Positions 1-13,028 are shown, counted from the first letter of the stretch. The stretch is 64,000 nt of DNA from Henckelia pumila (GCF_033568475.1 NC_133123.1:149993753-150057752); one strand, 5' to 3'. The notes: generated by a model from the sequence alone, not told the origin. Translations and numbers: made by a program.

Positions 1-3000
1 ATAATCTCTGTCATATATATTGCTTCTGTTATCGAATAAGACAGACTATGCAGATAGCATGAGAACCTCAGACAGAACAGAACCGCAGATAGAACAGAAC
101 AGTGTTGAGGTATGTTTTTGAGCTGATGCACTGAGGAGTATGTTAGTTGAAAAACTCCAAAGCTATTAATCATCAACTCAGAAAGATACAGAATATGCCA
201 TGTCTAGAAAGGAGTTGAATAGAGAAGCTGGATTTGTTGTTCAAGAGAAGAATATTCCGGTGAACATAGAATCAGCTTAATTTTATATCAACTCCAGGAC
301 TTAGCAAGAAGTTGGTGAAGTTGCCAGAAGAAGTACTGAAATTGTTTGGCAGGTAAGTAAATAGAATTGTTTTTTTCGTTATATGCTAAAGAAGATAGAA
401 CAGAAGACTTTGCAGAATAGAAGCATAAGGTGATTTCAAGCCAGTAATAGAAGAACGAAATCATGAACCGGTAGTACGAGGTAGAGTTGAAATTTTATTC
501 ACGCCTCTGTAAGTGTGAAAACCTATAATCATCACCTTCACTAAACTTTCATAGCAGTATAGCTATGAAGCAAGCGATAGTGACAATAACAGCAAAGATC
601 GGGTCAGTCTAAACGCCAGCAGATGAAGTATAAGCATAGCTCCCCTAGCTGAAAGGCTCAAGTTGTATCAGATAAGAATATTATAGGTAAGTGAGTTAAT
701 TCTAGTTAACCGTTTATATATTGATTTCATAGCATACATTTTTAGATCAATGATTTTTTATGCTATAATCTGTATCTGATGAGCCTGTATTCATCGTATT
801 TGCTGAAATTTTGCCTTTGAATAGATGGAATACATTTGTAAGATTAGTCATAGAAGATGAAATACAGAATTGAGGAGATAAGATTGAATGTGCTGATATC
901 AGGCGTGAGATATTAAGCTAGAATGTATTATAGATATTAATGCAATAACTAAGTACCAGTTACCGGTTGATTGAATCCGTGCACTGATAAAGAAATAGAC
1001 ATGACTAGCAATTTATGATATGAGTTTCAGAAAGTAGATTTTGTTATTTCGGTACTGGTTATATCACGATGACCGTGGAAGAATGTCAGTAGAAGTCTGG
1101 TCGATATATTGAACTCGTATAGAATTAACATAGAATTGACAGTTATGTCAGTGGTTAGAATGTACAGAAATAGTTCAATGACATATTTCGACTTTTCTAC
1201 GACATGAATGCAGTTTTATATAGAATGGTGTCTAGTACAATGGTATTATGACAACTTGTATAGAAGAGCATTACTTGAACTGAAGAACTTCAGAAACAGC
1301 TAGCAGATTGAGTAGAAAAGAGTTATGTAGTACCGAAATGATGATTAATTCTATGACAATAAGTTAAGTCGAAAAGAGTATATTCGACTATTGTCAGCTG
1401 AGAATTAAGAATTAATAAATGAACTGATATCAATAGAGAATAAGAAAAATCAGTTACAGTTGAGCTTTTTCTTCAATTTTGCTGAAGCTATTCCATCATA
1501 GAAATCATGATTCTTGAATTTCTTGCTATCGATTCTGAGGTTTTTGTATTCGACCTCGATCGATTTTGATTGACTTTTATTCCTTTGCTAGAGTCTGTTT
1601 TGATTCATTTGCATTGATTTTTGAAATGCAAGTGAGTTGTTTTCACTTAGCAGATTTTGTCATTCAGAATAGTTGATTTTGGATGACTTTGAATTGAGCG
1701 AGTTCCTTTGATTTGAAATTTGAGAATTAATGATTATTTGATGTGTTTATTCAGTATATCTTGATGTATTTGGCTCGTAACTGATAGAAATTCAGATTCA
1801 GATCATCAGTAAGATTTATGGGTTTTAGCTAATTGCTGGATTTATTGAGTACAGATATATACTTGTTGAATGTTTATGCTTGACAGATAATCAAACGATC
1901 AGAATTGTTGCGATCCAAGCTAAACTCGAATTGGTTTGGAATGATAAAAACAACATATTGCTTGAGAACGCAAGATTAAGATAAGAGATAAGACAACATA
2001 GCAGAACAGATGAATTTTTGCGGTGGATAATCATTTGATTATGCCAGATATTCTAGATATGGAATATCAGATTATGACAGAGGCATATGATAACATATTT
2101 AATATCCATTCAGTTGTCGAAACATGTATGACTTACATGTAGTCAGTACTTGGAAATTAGTATTGGAAGAAGAACTGAAAACAGATACAACATAATTAAC
2201 ATTAACAATACTAAAATTCCAGTAAAAGAAGCAGAAAAGAAGAACGCAAGTGGTTTATGTAACAGATTAGTTATATAAGAGTTGACATAAGATCAACTTT
2301 GTGAACGACTTTAGTTTGAATCTACTCGAATTGTCATGATTTTGCAATTTAGATTGTAGTAGATTTCGACAGATTCATGAATATATTGTATTAGATATGA
2401 TACAAACATAAAAGATATTTGTCATGCATTTAGCAAGATGATCAGATTACAGGAATTATGGAAATCTATTGTCAAGATAGAGACTTTAGATTTGTTTTTT
2501 AGATTGTCGCATTGATTGTCAGATGTTCTGAGTGTTTGGTTGTATGAAATTTCATTATACATCCTCTGATTAGTGGACTATCAGATGTGATTATCCAGAT
2601 TTCCGAGGATATGCTCAGAACTATAATACTAGATTCGGTACTAGTTGATTGATTATTTGCCACGTGATTACTATGATTCCTGTGACAGCTATTTGATAGA
2701 TATAAAGACACTATTGTGATGATTGATTGATCAGAAACACAGAATTGTCTTTATATTGAAATAATATTTCAGAAGTATCATATATCAGACCAGATATGAG
2801 TCAAGAAAAGATAGAGAATGTGAAGATTGATTTGAACAGAATGAGAATAGAGCAGCATTAACAGAGCTAAAAAATGAGTAACAGATAGAGATTTGAAGCC
2901 TAAACAGAATGATCAGTTAAGAAGTTCTTTTCCAAGCATCATTAGGATCAGAAAGAGATTTCAGAATTGATTCCTGTGAGTATTTGATCTAGCTTATGGA

Positions 3001-3377
3001 TTAATACTCAATCGTGAATTGTCAGATACATGAATTGTTATCCATATGCATTGGCCGAAGAATATCAGCTAGAATATGTATGTGCATTTACTTCAGATAC
3101 AACAGAAGTCGATAAGATTGTAAGCAAAACAGACTAACTAATGCAGAGTTAGATCACGAGAAAAAGCAAATTAGATATAAGTTGACTTAGTGATTATATG
3201 TTTTACAGAAATGATCAGGAAGAGAAAGATATTATAGAAGAGAAGATATCAGAATAGACATCGAAAGCTCAGAGAATTGAAGTCAGTATTACTTCAGTCA
3301 GCTATACAACTTACGAGAATCAGCAGTAAGATCGAATGAGATTTCGAGGACGAAATCATTCCTTAGAGGGGAGGAAT
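1..3377 (+). mobile_element. Eroded Ty3/gypsy internal region (3' part of pol)
   Basis: No long reading frame survives. The assignment rests on the 3' end. Around 3335-3360 a frame reads as a gypsy polyprotein C-terminus (a fragment ending D-E-I-S-R-T-K-like or F-R-G-R-N, depending on frame). It is followed at once by a purine-rich tract (3366-3376) and a TG-starting LTR, the usual layout of Tekay/Del chromoviruses. The upstream 3.3 kb has many in-frame stops and only faint integrase-like stretches, so individual domains are not called. It is a dead relic, oriented with the LTR downstream. The left end lies outside the window. Confidence 0.5.
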
Positions 3378-6100
3378 TGTAAGGTCCGAAAATATTAAGT
3401 TCTTAATTACGGGATTTAAGATTTAAATTCCGAATAAAAGAGAAAAGATGAATTTAAGAATGTATGAAAATTAGAGATTTCAATTTCGGGTTAGAAATAT
3501 TTAATTTGAGGATTTTTCGGATTTTAAGATTTTAATATCTGGAATTCTTAAATTAAAAGATTAAAAATATTTGCAATTGATATTTATGAAATTTAAGATG
3601 TAATTCCAAGATTATAAATATCAAGGATTTAATTTGAGGATGAAATCCGAGCAAGGAACCATTTGCAAATATTGAGTAGTTCAAGGACTAAAATGCGATA
3701 AGGTCCGAAATGATTTAATTTTAATTCGAGAATATTTTAATTTGAGAATATTTAGAGTTTAGACTTGAATTCTAATATTCTTAAATTAATTAGAATTGAA
3801 ACTGAATTAAATCGCTTGTCCGGGGACTGAATTGCAATTAGGCCAAAGTTCAGGGACCAAAATGCAATTGTCATGCAAGTGGCCATAAAAACGTGGAAAG
3901 GGAAGGAAAAGCCATCAGATTCCCAGCCAAGAAACGAGAAGGGGGCAGAAAGGGTTCCAAGTCCAATTTTTGAGATTTCAAGCTCCGATATCTTTCGATC
4001 CGCCCGGTAGAATTTCCGATTAAACATATATTTGCGATCACAGCTCCAAGTGCTACGTTTTGACGTAAGTTTTATGAAGTTCTACCATGTTTTAATTTTA
4101 ATTTGTTGTTAGAATTATGATTTGATTGTATAAATGTGTTCTAGTATATACGACAATAGCATATCTAAGACGGATCGAGAAAAAATCGTCGTTTGGACAT
4201 GTTTTTGAATTATTGAAGAATTTTGTACAATATGATTTTTAGGGGATGATGTTCACATGTATAAGCTGCTGAAATTGTGATGATATTGAGCTTACATGAT
4301 TAACAATATGATGTTTATGCTTTTGGAATTTCCGGTTTTGATCCGTTACGCCGTCGGTTTGAATTCCGGTCATGGGATCAAGTTGTTAGATTGTTTGATC
4401 CTAAATAAGAATGAAATGATATAGAAAGCTCTTCTTGAATGATATATCAATGCATTTCAGATTTGAAGTGCAAGAGATCGAGTCTGAGAATTTAGTCTTT
4501 GAACCAAGAAAGAGGGAAGAAGGTTTGAAGCTAGTTCGCCTTGAATGATTGCAATGCTATGAGCAGATATTGATAAGAGTTCTTTGATGTTATTGTCCAG
4601 AATTGGAGCTTCTCAGGTTCAGAAGGAAAGGTATGAATAGACATTAATAAGATGGGCAGAATAACTCGAGATTTTTTCTGATTATCGAGTTGCCTAAAAT
4701 CACATACATGCATGTTTTAATTATGTTATTGTTTACGTTTACATAAATGGGATAGATTATTCAAGATAGATATCTTCTTGAATTCCCAGAATATTTATGT
4801 AAATGTTTACTTGTTGTCTTCTTTGATTTATAGTATTTTCTGTATTGAACATGTTTTATGTATTACATGTGATATATACTTACAGATTTGTCGGTATCGT
4901 TGAGTGATTATATGCTCATATGTTTATATGATTGATGTGTTCAAGGTGTTTTATAGCATTTAATGCATACATAACATGTTGCATTCATCTTGAACTCCAA
5001 CCTGAAAAGCACAGAGGGCAGAATGGCCTAGAGTGCAGATGACGTTTGGAGAACTGTAGTGAGTGGCATGGAATGTAGATTTACTTTCAGATTCAGATGA
5101 ATCATGACACGGAATATAGATTTATTTTCCAGAGCTAGATGACTCACTATAGTTGCACCAAAGTCAGGGGAATTGAGATATTTTTCACCACCTCGATTGG
5201 GAGAGTCGGTGGTCAGTTAAAGATTTTATTTCCCCGGGATCCCAGAACTACGATTTATTGATATCAGATTTGATAGCCTATTTCTTGGCACATGCATTGC
5301 ATTTATGCATTAACCTAGAGATTTCTATGGTTTAGAATATGCGTTTATAAATGCTAGCATGTTATGTTATTATATGACATTCATGATTGAATAAGTTACA
5401 TGCTTAAATGATGTATATGCATGTTGTTCATACTGAGATTTATTCTCACCGGAGTTATCCGGCTGTTGTTTTGTTTGTATGTGTGCATTGCATCAGGTTT
5501 GGGGCATGAGCGAGTCAGATATGGCTTGGATAGCTCAAGATTGAGAAAGATTAGCATGTGGTGACTTCGGGCTAAGAATAGATTGCTGTCAAATGCATGT
5601 TAGAAGGTGTTGATTTAGTTTGAGCTTAGAAAACTTAGAATTGAGTTTATTGTATTGCACCTTAGAGACATGTATGCGATTATTGTTATGTCTAGATATG
5701 CATGTGTTTATGCTTCGGACATATTGAGATTATGTATGCAATTTTTCAGATTTGAAATAGCCCTAGCAACTTTGATCTTTGTTGTAGCCTTTGATAATTT
5801 TTGTAAATTTCTGCATCGGCCCTTCTTGGTAGAATGAGCATAACGTTTTACTGAAAACTCCAATTAGAGTGCGGTTTGCGGCATTGGAAAGCTAATACAA
5901 AGATATACAACTGTTATGTTTATAATTTTACCAGATTCTGTCCGAAACCTATGCGCGGGCGAGCCTGAAGTGGGGCACGGGCACGCGTGGGGTTCTGAAA
6001 AAAAAAAATTGGTTTGAATATTCTTTTATTATATGATTAATTGTTGATTAATTGTTTATTCCCCTAATATGAGATTAGCAACCCGAGGTTCCCACACAAT
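3378..6100 (+). repeat. Long LTR copy A (Ty3/gypsy)
   Basis: Begins TGTAAGGTCCGAAAAT directly after the polypurine tract, so it is the 3' LTR of the relic to its left. Landmarks shared with the next copy, in the same order, are: 'GACTAAAATGC' (3688), 'TACGCCGTCGGTTTGA' (4347), 'CTCACCGGAGTTATCCGGCTG' (5447) and 'GAGATTAGCAACCCGAGG' (6070). A GC-rich near-repeat (GCGCGGGCGAGCCTG and GCACGGGCACGCGTG) sits at 5950-5990. The right border is approximate because no clean ..CA end or target duplication was found. Short frames in it (for example 5655-5837) look incidental. Confidence 0.6.
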
Positions 6101-6109
6101 GAAACCCGA

Positions 6110-8345
6110 TCAGAGACTGATTTGAAAATATCGAAGTTTGAAGGGCTAAAATGCAAAAGGCCGGGATTATTTAATTAATCCGAATTTATTTAATTTTAAT
6201 CCAAGTATATTTAATTTGGAAATATTTAGAGTTTCGATTTAAATTCTAATATTCATAAATTATTTAGGATTGAAATTGAATTAAAAAGAGGATCGAGGAC
6301 TGAATTGCAATTAATGAAGACTTGAGGGACTAAATTACAATTATGCAACACATATCCGATTTTTAATCAGATTATCAGCATGTACACGTGCATTTTGTTA
6401 AGGAATTCAGAATTGAGAACAGAGAAAGAGCCGATACCTTTTCTTTCTTTTGCTTTCTGATTTTCAAATCGCCGTAACTTTTGATCCAATTGTCCGATTT
6501 CGATTCCGAAAAATGTTCTGGAATCCTTGCGACTAGGCCTTCAATTTGATGTAAGTATTTAATCATCACGGCATGTTTTGAAGAACGAAATTTTGCAGAG
6601 ATCAGTACTTTGGTATAGTTTCATGTTCATGATTTTTATGTGTTTCGTTGTCGAGACCGGATCGATGATTTATTGTTAGATGAACTTATGAGTATTTCAG
6701 CATGTATTTGAATTGTTAGCATATGATTTTAGCTGCTGATATGAGGAGTATGAATGATATGAAGTGATTAGAAGTTGGTAAGAAGTTAATAATGAATTCG
6801 ATATCGAGTCGGTTATCGATTTTTAATCGCTACGCCGCCGGTTGATGTTTTGACATCGTTTTGATAGCCGATGATTGAGCTGAAACATTATTTGAAATGA
6901 TATTGGTGTTGTAACACTTTTATTCTTTCATTTCGATCAGATTGGTTTTAAAGGCTAACAATCAAGAACTTAGAATTTGAACCGAAGAAGAAGAAGTTAT
7001 GATTGAAGCCGTTTTTGATGTCTTTTGATTAAGATATGTTGAAATGAGTTAAAAGCTGATGTTATAGCTTGTTATAATCCATTTTCCAGAATTGGTTTGA
7101 AGCTTGATGAGCTCGAGAATTCAAATTTGGAATCGATTAAGATTAGCTAGATGGTTGAAGTTGTTCTACCTTGAAGATTGAATGTTATTTGAATGAGCAG
7201 ATTTGCTATGAGTTTTTGTACTTCTTATCCAGATGTGGAACATTGCAAACTCGAGAATTAAAGTTATAAGATGACGTCGAGAGTCAGGGATTCGATACTC
7301 GAGAATGATTCTTCTTGAGTTATCCCGAACAAATCACATACTTGTTTATGTACTTGTTCTTGAGGTAGAACTTATATTATTGTCGATCCATCACAGGTAG
7401 TGGATCTTTATTGCTTTTGATATGATATGATGATATTGAATTGATTCTAATTCCAAGGCCAGATGGACCTTATTTTCGAGTCTGATGAGACGATGATACA
7501 TGGATATCCATGTCAAGATCGGTTACGAATCTTGATGGCAATGAAGTGATAAGAATCAATTCTTGAGATAAGCGCGCTTTATAAATTGAAGTATTGATTT
7601 GAAGTTTGAGTCGATATATGCGTTATTTTACTCTATTCTTGAGTTGACATGTTTAGAGTTGATATGAATTTATTTAACGCATTTATATGTTGATTATACT
7701 GGGAATCATATTCTCACCGGAGTTTATCCGGCTGTTGCTTTGTTTTGTATGTGTGCATGGCAACAGATGGGGCATGAGTTATTCAAAGACGACCTTGATA
7801 GTTCGGGAGAAAGATGTAGCAAGTGTGGACTCGGGTTTAAGATAAAGAATGGTATATAGATAGCATCAAACTTAACAAGAAACTTGAGACTTGAAGTTTG
7901 TTTATGCTATGTTGAATAGCTTGTAGTTTCATGCTTTTTGGGCTATTCATTGATGTAATAAATGCATGATTTGATGCTAGGGACTTAGTATATGAATGTA
8001 TGTATGTTCCCAGATTTTATATCATGTCTAAACTTGATTTTATTTGAAGAATCATGCCATGGTTCCAAGTTTTGACAGCAATTGATTCGGCAGAATTTTA
8101 GAAGCAGGGAGCCCGCTCGATCGCGGGAGTACGTGCGATCGAGCGCGGCCTGTAATTTTCAAAGGTAGAAAATCGAGCATGTTGGGCTCGCTCGATCGGA
8201 CGAGTTCATCCGATCGAGCGAGGTGATGTTTTAAAAAAATTTAATAATTTTAGCCTTTGGTTTTATTACTCCTAATTGTTTGATTAATTGTTTAATTAAT
8301 CATTAGTTGCCCTAAGACGAGATTAGTAACCCGAGATCCCCATAG
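6110..8345 (+). repeat. Long LTR copy B, diverged and 5'-truncated
   Basis: Collinear with copy A but clearly diverged. Shared landmarks are the 'GGGCTAAAATGC' block (6141), 'TACGCCGCCGGTTGA' (6830), 'CTCACCGGAGTTTATCCGGCTG' (7713) and 'GAGATTAGTAACCCGAG' (8318). The first ~300 bp of copy A (the TGTAAGG end) is absent, so this is a truncated second member of the same or a sister family rather than the partner LTR of one insertion. Near its end (8108-8222) it carries two palindromic GC-rich modules built on CGATCGAGCG. Borders are approximate. Confidence 0.55.
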
Positions 8346-8349
8346 TTCC

Positions 8350-8995
8350 CCTATACAAGCACTGCTCCGCTACTATGTCAGACACTGTCTGACTATGTTA
8401 GAATATATTTCCTACTCCAACTCTAAAATAAGAGTACCCAAAGCCCTAAAATAGAGCTACGGGGGCGAAGGAGAGGAATTCGGAATTTGCACTAAATGAG
8501 GATCTCGGACCTCATATTTATAGAACACGTTCGGGCCGTCCGATCTTGACTTCGGAGCATCCGATCTGCTTTGGGCCGTCCGATCTCCGCCACATGTCAA
8601 TCCATTCGCATGCAACCATGCACCTGTCCGATACACTGTTCGGATGGTCCGAACTCAACCTTGGGATCGTCCGAACATCTCCCTGATGACGTCACCAATG
8701 ACATAGGACAGCTGGCTGGGTTACAGTTCGGATCGTCCAAACCCACTTCGGAGCGTCCGAAGTCTTCAGAGCCTCCGAAGCCCGTCTCCGTCCATGTTCG
8801 GATCCTCCGAACTCAAGTTCGGAGCGTCCGAACCCCTCGAACCTTACCCACCATTTTCGAGTGTCCTGAATTCATTTCTGGACTCTGTTTACCCATTTGA
8901 AATTTCTTTAATCATGTTTTACTTAATCTAAACATGATTACATGATTAATTACGCATTAATCAGTAATTCCGGATACGGGTCACTAAAGTTCAGT
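8350..8995 (-). repeat. LTR-like remnant with palindrome array upstream of a TATA box
   Basis: On the minus strand a TATA-like CTATAAATATGAGG (8512-8526) is preceded by an array (about 8532-8850) of imperfect palindromes of the form TTCGGA-NNN-TCCGAA, with at least eight half- or full-site copies. Beyond the array is 'GACCCGTATCCGGAATTAC' (about 8965-8985), a phrase of the kind seen in plant gypsy LTRs. I read it as the U3/R part of an LTR in opposite orientation to copies A and B. Ends and target duplications were not identified. The long plus-strand frame across the array (8571-8900) is a by-product of the repeat. Confidence 0.4.
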
Positions 8996-9570
8996 TATTA
9001 TTTGAATATTTCTGTTAGTTTTATTGTCCACATCAACTTTATTATTACTTTCAAAGATGCTTGTTACTTAAAGTTATGAAAAAGTAAACATGTTGATATT
9101 TCTTGGAATAATGATCAAAGATAGTGCAATAAAGATTGATTACAGTATACCTTTATGCACTAGAATACCTCTTTTGAAAGGAGGGAGATGGAAAGGTATG
9201 GAAAATTAAATTGCATGTTTGATGATCATTAAGATAGTCATTTAGTAATCATTAGGGCAATATGTCAAAAAAATATAACTACAGTTAAGAATCACCTTAA
9301 GAATATTGGAAACGAGGTTTGTCAAGAATGGAAGGGTGAATTTTGTACGTTCTTGACAACTTCACTTTCAATGAGGTATAAAGATAAATGATTAAGGATA
9401 TAGTAAGTTTCAAATATAGCACTTCAAAAGAAACAACAAAAGAAACCGAGTTAATCGAAAAATAATAGTTGTTTCTTCTGTGGAACTAAAAGGCTCATGA
9501 AAATAAAGTTTCTAAATTTGGTTTGTTTTAAGGTTAATTTATCTTTGATGTCACATATGATGGATAGATT

Positions 9571-9963
9571 TTGGTGTTATCATCAGTGTGTCTATGCGAG
9601 GTTATTATTATTATTGATAAAGTTCAAATGATTATGAAAGATTTATCAGTGTACAATGGCAAAATAGTTAAAATTGAAATAATTAAGAATTTTAGATTAT
9701 TGTTAAGGCCTGAATTTTATTTGAATCTAAATGAAACATTTATTGTACCGACTTTAAGGCCGAATAATTTTTATTTCTATTTTGGGCAAATTATGTTTCT
9801 CTTGCTCATTTGGAAATGGAAATTTAGGTTGTTTCATGATTCAAAATTGGTTGGCTCTGGCTCTTCATCTCGTTACAATAATTTTTCTTCGGTTGATACA
9901 ATTGTTTCATTTAATGAGTCCCTACAATTAAATTTAAAAATCTCAAAGATAAAATTCCAGTAA
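9571..9963 (+). pseudogene. Ty1/copia protease-end/GAG-pre-integrase fragment
   Basis: A 130-codon open stretch in the pol frame of the copia relic. Its parts, N-F-R-L-L-L, then a tract ending S-L/I-S-like, then 'LFHDSKLVGSGSSSRY' (positions about 87-102) and 'SFNE', follow the block that joins the aspartic protease to the integrase in Tork/Ivana-type copia elements. The downstream L-W-H-x-R-L-G-H zinc-binding segment is no longer readable. It is a relic; the apparent start codon has no meaning because the frame is part of a polyprotein. Confidence 0.65.
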
Positions 9964-10739
9964 TAAGAATTCAGTTACGTCGTGACATGAGATATTATGT
10001 TATATCTCCGGATGGAAAATAAAAAAACTTATGTATGATGAAATTCTCAATCCTTTAAATTTAACATATTTTGATATTTGTGTTAAATGTATAAAGGAAA
10101 AACAAACAAATTAAAGGAGATCTGAAGTCAACAGGAATTTGGATGTCTATGAACTTATAAATATGGATATTATTAGTGGGTCTTCCAAATGGTTTTTTGG
10201 AATGATCAACAATAATTTATATTGTTCATAGATGATTATTTTAGATATGAATTTTATATCTCATTTATGGACAAACACTAATGACTGCAGCATATATCCT
10301 TAACAAAGTTTGATTAAAGTGATTCTTAAATATCTAAGGGGTAAAAGTTTTATGGTCCCACAATTAATTTGATTCTCAGTTAGGAAAATGCTTGGTTTTT
10401 GAGGATGTCGAGTTTGTGGGGAGAGATAAAGTTTAAAAATTATCTTTAAGGAAGAATATTTTAATATTCTCACAGGTGTTATTGACATTGATCAAAATTA
10501 TATTTTTGACTTTGTTCAAAAACATAATACGGTAAGACAATTTAGGTAAATCTCTCATTCAAAAAATATTCTAAAAGAACAAACTCTTACATCTCAATAA
10601 CCTTGTCATTATGGAGTTCCACTCGAGAGAGAAGAAATACAGTTTTAGGTAATTTGATTGTATTTCTCCAAGAGAATAAGGTCAACATTGACATGATAGA
10701 AAATGATTTTATAAATTTCTATCAAGTCATACAAATTCT

Positions 10740-11370
10740 AACTCTCGAAATGGATTGATGTCAATATAAAGAGATAAAATCTTTGAAAGACAATGACATT
10801 TGATATTTTGTCTCATTGCCTAAAGTGTGAAGTTCATTGGTTCTAAATGGATATTTAAAACCATGAGTACTCAAAAGGTAATGTGGAAAGATATAAGGCT
10901 CGCCTTGTCATTAATGAGATTTTACACAGTAAGAGGATACAATTGTAAAGGGTTTTTCTCTTTGGTTTCTTTGAAAGACTCTTCAGGAATATATATTGGC
11001 ATAGTACTGAATTTTAATTAATAAATGATATTTTTACATTTCATCATGTGATCATCTCATTTGTTTTGAGATGAATTTGGTCGATGATTGTATATATCAT
11101 AAGGTCTGTGGGAGTAAATATTTTTTTGGTTTTCTATGTAATGATAGCCTGCTCGCTTGTGATGATATAGATATGTTGCATGACACCAGAAGATTTTTAG
11201 CTAAGAATTTTGAGATGAATGATCTTGGTAAAGCATCTTTTGTACTGGGTATCCAGATACATTGGGATCGCTCTCGGTGTATTCTTGGATTATCACAGAA
11301 AAACTATATCGAGAAAGTTTTAAAGCGATATGGGATGCAAGATTGTAAACCAGTTGATACCCTAAGTTGA
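10740..11370 (+). pseudogene. Ty1/copia reverse transcriptase fragment
   Basis: Upstream, 10827-10870 reads K-F-I-G-S-K-W-I-F-K-T, the copia RT entry motif. The frame at 11071-11370 (99 codons) reads 'VDDCIYHKVCGSK', then the region of the catalytic Y-V-D-D block where only C-N-D-S-L-L-A-C-D-D remains, then 'FEMNDLGKASFVLGIQIH' and 'LGLSQKNYIEKVL', all diagnostic of copia RT. The catalytic Y-x-D-D is missing and the palm region between 11021 and 11071 is deleted, so the enzyme is dead. Confidence 0.85.
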
Positions 11371-11548
11371 GGGAGACAATTTAGTCTCAATCAGTGCCCT
11401 AATAATGATTTTAGGAAAAGAAATACAAAAGATTCTTTATGACTTAGCAGTAAAGAATCTAATGTATTGCTAAGGTATATACACGTAAAGATTTTATATA
11501 CGTGATTGGGATGTTGGACAAATATTTAAATAATTCAGGAATAGACTA

Positions 11549-11960
11549 TTGAAAAATAGTCAATTATGTATTATGGAATTTACAGAAAATAAGGAATTAT
11601 ATGCTCACATATCAGAGGTCAGATCGGTTTTGAGATCATTTGGTATACTGACTCTGATTAAGGGATGCCTAGATAGTGTGAAAACTATGTTGGACTATTT
11701 AAATCTGCTGCCAAAAGGTGTCATCTCACAAAAGAGTACTAAAAAGTCACTTGTTATAGTCTTTTTTGTCATGACAGTAGATTTTAAAGTGTGTTATAAC
11801 GCATCCAATCAAGTTTCTGATTATTGAAGTAAGAGTTCAGAGTGAATAATATCTATAAAGCACATCGGTACAAACTCCATGATTGTGGATCTATTTGCTA
11901 AGGGACTATCACCCAAAAGGTTTTATGTGCACATTATTTATATGGGTGTTTTGTCAATTA
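11549..11960 (+). pseudogene. Ty1/copia RNase H debris
   Basis: Short frames at 11640-11820 follow the copia RNase H order: a D-S-V-K-like strand, then 'GVISQKSTKKSL' in place of the usual G-A-I-S-W-K-S-x-K-Q. After a stop, 11850-11960 reads 'KHIGTN..MIVDLFAKGLSPK', matching the H-I-x-T-x-x-M-I-A-D-x-x-T-K-G end of copia pol. Acidic catalytic residues are lost and the frame is broken at least twice. It lies between the RT fragment and the polypurine tract, as expected. Confidence 0.65.
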
Positions 11961-12408
11961 AGGATATTCAGTTTTAGTGGGAGTTTGTAATTTTAAATTC
12001 TTTTATAGACATGTTCAGTTATTCGGTTTTTGGTTTATGGATACATTAGGAAAGGTTATTTCTGCAAAAATAAAAGTTTTGGTTTATTCACACTCTGACT
12101 CTGTTTTGGTTGATCTCACTAAAGTTAAGGGTGGACCAGTTGGAAATAGGAATGTTAAGATCATGTTACATGAAATTTTCATGCTACACATCTATATCAT
12201 AATCCATGTCGTTCAATTATCTGGCATATATGACCATTGATGGGTCGAGTTACGATAAATGTGACAAAGGCCTCTTTGATCCTATGTTAGTATGATTGAT
12301 GGACCGGATTAGCAGTAGATACATTTCGGTAATGACAGCGAAGTTGAGCTCATTTGGTTATTTTGCAAAACATAATTATAAAGTTTCACATATAGCCCGG
12401 TGGGAGAT

Positions 12409-12880
12409 TGTTGGATCATAAATCCAACGTTGGGCTTATATGTAAATAATTATGTATTGTGGACTGTCAAATAAATTAGCTCATAAAAGTGATCTAAATA
12501 AAGTTTTGGTTTATTTGGGCTTTAATGTATCTAATAGGGTGTGGCCTTTAATATGTAGATACTAGTGGGCTTTTCTATTTGATTGATGGGCTTAAATAGA
12601 ATCCCAAAATATAAATAAAGGGTTATGGTCCCCAGATCACACGACGTCTACATCGACACAGTCATTATATTCTATTCCCATCAATAGTTAGAGAGCGTGA
12701 GAGAACTGAAGGAACTCTCAAGGCAAATCGTGTTGATCTGGAAGGCCAAATCATGCAGATCTACATCAGAATCAATTGTTAAGAATTAAGGTACGCTTCC
12801 GCTTATGTTTAAAGTATTTAATCTTAATGATTTAGCATGATGATTCTGGGTTTAAGTTTATAGGAAATTTTTCCCTAACA
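12409..12880 (+). repeat. 3' LTR of the Ty1/copia relic
   Basis: A 472-bp LTR starts TGTTGGATCATAAATCC after the polypurine tract GGTGGGAGAT and ends TTCCCTAACA (12871-12880), giving TG...CA termini. The following five bases, ATAAA, would be the target duplication, but the left partner is lost. No second copy of this LTR occurs in the window. Confidence 0.75.
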
Positions 12881-12882
12881 AT

Positions 12883-13028
12883 AAACTCTTGGAATGATCT
12901 TAACGACGCCTTCCACTCCAGCAGTTTATGTCAATCCGGAGATTCTCCTTGAATCTTTAATTTGGATCACCTATAGCTAGCTAGCCTTGATATGCCGGCC
13001 GAGACATAAATTACATCCTGATGATTTT
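12883..13028. repeat. ~145-bp host block also present at 51774-51914
   Basis: From 'AAACTCTTGGAATGATC' to 'CTGATGATTTTA' this block is closely similar to 51774-51914, with scattered substitutions and one small indel. It has no LTR or inverted-repeat ends. In the plus strand both copies keep a short frame (N-S-W-x-D-L-N-D-A-F-H...) ending at the same TGA, and two of the three differences I read there are synonymous. It may be the last exon plus 3'UTR of a gene family or simply a duplicated non-coding segment. Function unknown. Confidence 0.6.

Larger units (their letters stand above)
8996..12880 (+). mobile_element. Degenerate Ty1/copia retrotransposon, 5'-truncated
   Basis: Domains appear in the copia order: gag remnants (9000-9560), protease/pre-integrase region (9571-9963), integrase and linker debris (9964-10750), reverse transcriptase (10740-11370), RNase H debris (11549-11960), a polypurine tract (GGTGGGAGAT, 12399-12408) and the 3' LTR (12409-12880). 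Frameshifts and stops occur throughout, and no 5' LTR or primer-binding site was found, so it cannot be autonomous. The order pre-integrase, integrase, RT, RNase H is what separates copia from gypsy. The sequence immediately to the right is a host-derived repeated block. Confidence 0.8.

Noticed and set aside
8571..8900. 109-codon plus-strand frame
   Set aside because: It runs through the TTCGGA palindrome array; the amino-acid pattern (R-S-S-E, S-E-R-P) merely reflects the repeat.
9571..9963. Independent host gene of 130 codons
   Set aside because: Its strings match the copia protease/pre-integrase block and it lies in order with the RT fragment.
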